Shown here one piece after another: positions 63,469-64,000 of a stretch of 64,000 nt of DNA. The translations under genes were made by a program, and so were the position numbers. Position 1 is the first letter of the stretch. Each line of letters opens with the position of its first letter. The notes under the pieces are model-generated. The model saw only the letters and a program-made list of their open reading frames with translations, made no database searches and was not told the origin of the DNA. The stretch spans positions 124,001 to 188,000 of the forward strand of contig NZ_JAGOLP010000001.1 of NCBI RefSeq assembly GCF_017994015.1. Reading direction: 5' to 3'. The stretch is from Ferrovibrio sp. GTDB taxonomy: Bacteria; Pseudomonadota; Alphaproteobacteria; Ferrovibrionales; Ferrovibrionaceae.

Positions 63469-64000
63469 AGCGGTATTGCCATATCCGGTTTCATCAAAGA
63501 ACTGCCGGTGATGATCACACTTCCCGCAGGGTCGCGCCAGGGCAGGATCAGGCGCTGATAGCGGCGGCGGCGTGGATCATGGCCCGGCGCTTCCACAATG
63601 GCATCAATATCATCCACTAGCGGCGCCGCAGCATCGCGGCAATCGGCATAAGCCTGCGCCACCCATTGGCCATAGGCCCGATCCGGCTGTTCCGAAAGCG
63701 GCCGGCCGATCAACTGGTGCATCGGGAAACTGTCATAGATGCTGAAACCGCCGCCTGAGGCGATCACACAAAGCCCGGCCTGATCGCGCTGCTCGGCAAT
63801 CACCGTGCGCTGTTCCAGCCCGGAGCGGTGCAGGAAATCCTGCACCGACGGCCCGATCCGGCCGCCGTTATCGCGCCACAGCGCATAAAGCTGGCTCAGG
63901 CCGCTTTGCTGTTGCTGCGCCCACGGCTCGGGCTGGCTGGCTTCACGCATGAACAGGTCGCGCATACGCGGCTCGCGCAAAGCCGCCAGCGCCACCACGC
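63465..64000 (-). CDS. PAS-like domain protein, partial at the window edge
   Basis: At least 177 aa, with the 5' end cut by the window border (open to base 64000). The visible C-terminal part is a small sensor-like alpha/beta domain: LSQLYALWRDNGGRIGPSVQDFL, TVIAEQRDQAGLCVIASGGGFSIYDSF, HQLIGRPLSEQPDRAYGQWVAQAY and LPWRDPAGSVIITGSSL. It resembles alphaproteobacterial PAS-type proteins, but I am not sure. It is convergent with the acyl-CoA synthetase gene (4-base overlap). Confidence 0.6.
   Translation of the reverse strand, partial: VVALAALREPRMRDLFMREASQPEPWAQQQQSGLSQLYALWRDNGGRIGPSVQDFLHRSGLEQRTVIAEQRDQAGLCVIASGGGFSIYDSFPMHQLIGRPLSEQPDRAYGQWVAQAYADCRDAAAPLVDDIDAIVEAPGHDPRRRRYQRLILPWRDPAGSVIITGSSLMKPDMAIPL

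Overview
The window is GC-rich, densely coded chromosomal DNA of an alphaproteobacterium, probably Rhodospirillales-like (genus not determinable by eye). Pointers are an F1-ATPase zeta/DUF1476 protein, a Mic60-like protein and HemY inside a hemC-hemD operon, a hemP/hmu heme locus with HmuS, a Zn-less S4, and three methyl-accepting chemotaxis proteins of the multi-HAMP type. No insertion sequence, prophage, CRISPR array or replication origin was seen.

Layout. 1-5.8 kb: argG, queG, RidA, GST, phenylalanine hydroxylase with a divergent Lrp/AsnC regulator, and N-formylglutamate amidohydrolase. 5.9-13.9 kb: tRNA-Val, a tandem pair of TylF-like methyltransferases, an unrecognised 372-aa protein, a chemoreceptor, a TPR-GT41 glycosyltransferase and a PaiB-like protein. 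14-22.4 kb: a lipoprotein, OsmC overlapping tRNA-Thr, hemC-hemD-mic60-hemY divergent from tsaD-gpsA-EVE, a REP-like inverted pair and a small Rieske protein. 22.4-30 kb: heme uptake (hemP, TonB-dependent receptor, tonB, hmuS, hmuT, hmuU, hmuV) behind an iron-type promoter and a leader hairpin that covers the receptor's ribosome-binding site. 30-32.7 kb: DUF1003, a cytochrome b/ferredoxin/adenylate cyclase fusion, and the zeta subunit. 32.9-37.9 kb: purC, purS, purQ, purL, bolA, a monothiol glutaredoxin and a VOC protein. 38-42.5 kb: an orphan 7TM histidine kinase, an NTF2-like protein, a GNAT-nitrilase pair, and a protoglobin convergent with rpsD. 43.4-46.7 kb: a second chemoreceptor, a creatininase-family gene whose start codon lies in a 16-bp inverted repeat, and a 58-aa protein. 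46.7-51.2 kb: the his operon (hisB, DUF2628, hisH, GNAT, hisA, hisF, hisE, hinT). 51.3-54.5 kb: a third chemoreceptor and an XRE regulator. 54.5-59 kb: a six-gene copper operon behind a CueR/MerR-type promoter with a 19-bp spacer. 59-64 kb: a GNAT-like gene overlapping a TetR regulator, a type I branched-chain-type solute-binding protein, an acyl-CoA synthetase, and a partial PAS-like gene.

The most unusual signals are not genes. They are strong inverted repeats over translation starts (heme receptor, creatininase family, NTF2-like), a MerR-type promoter that leaves almost no leader before the copper operon, a mosaic divergence pattern in the duplicated methyltransferases, and small tandem duplications at gene ends. 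All function calls come from reading the sequence and recalled family features. No database search was run.
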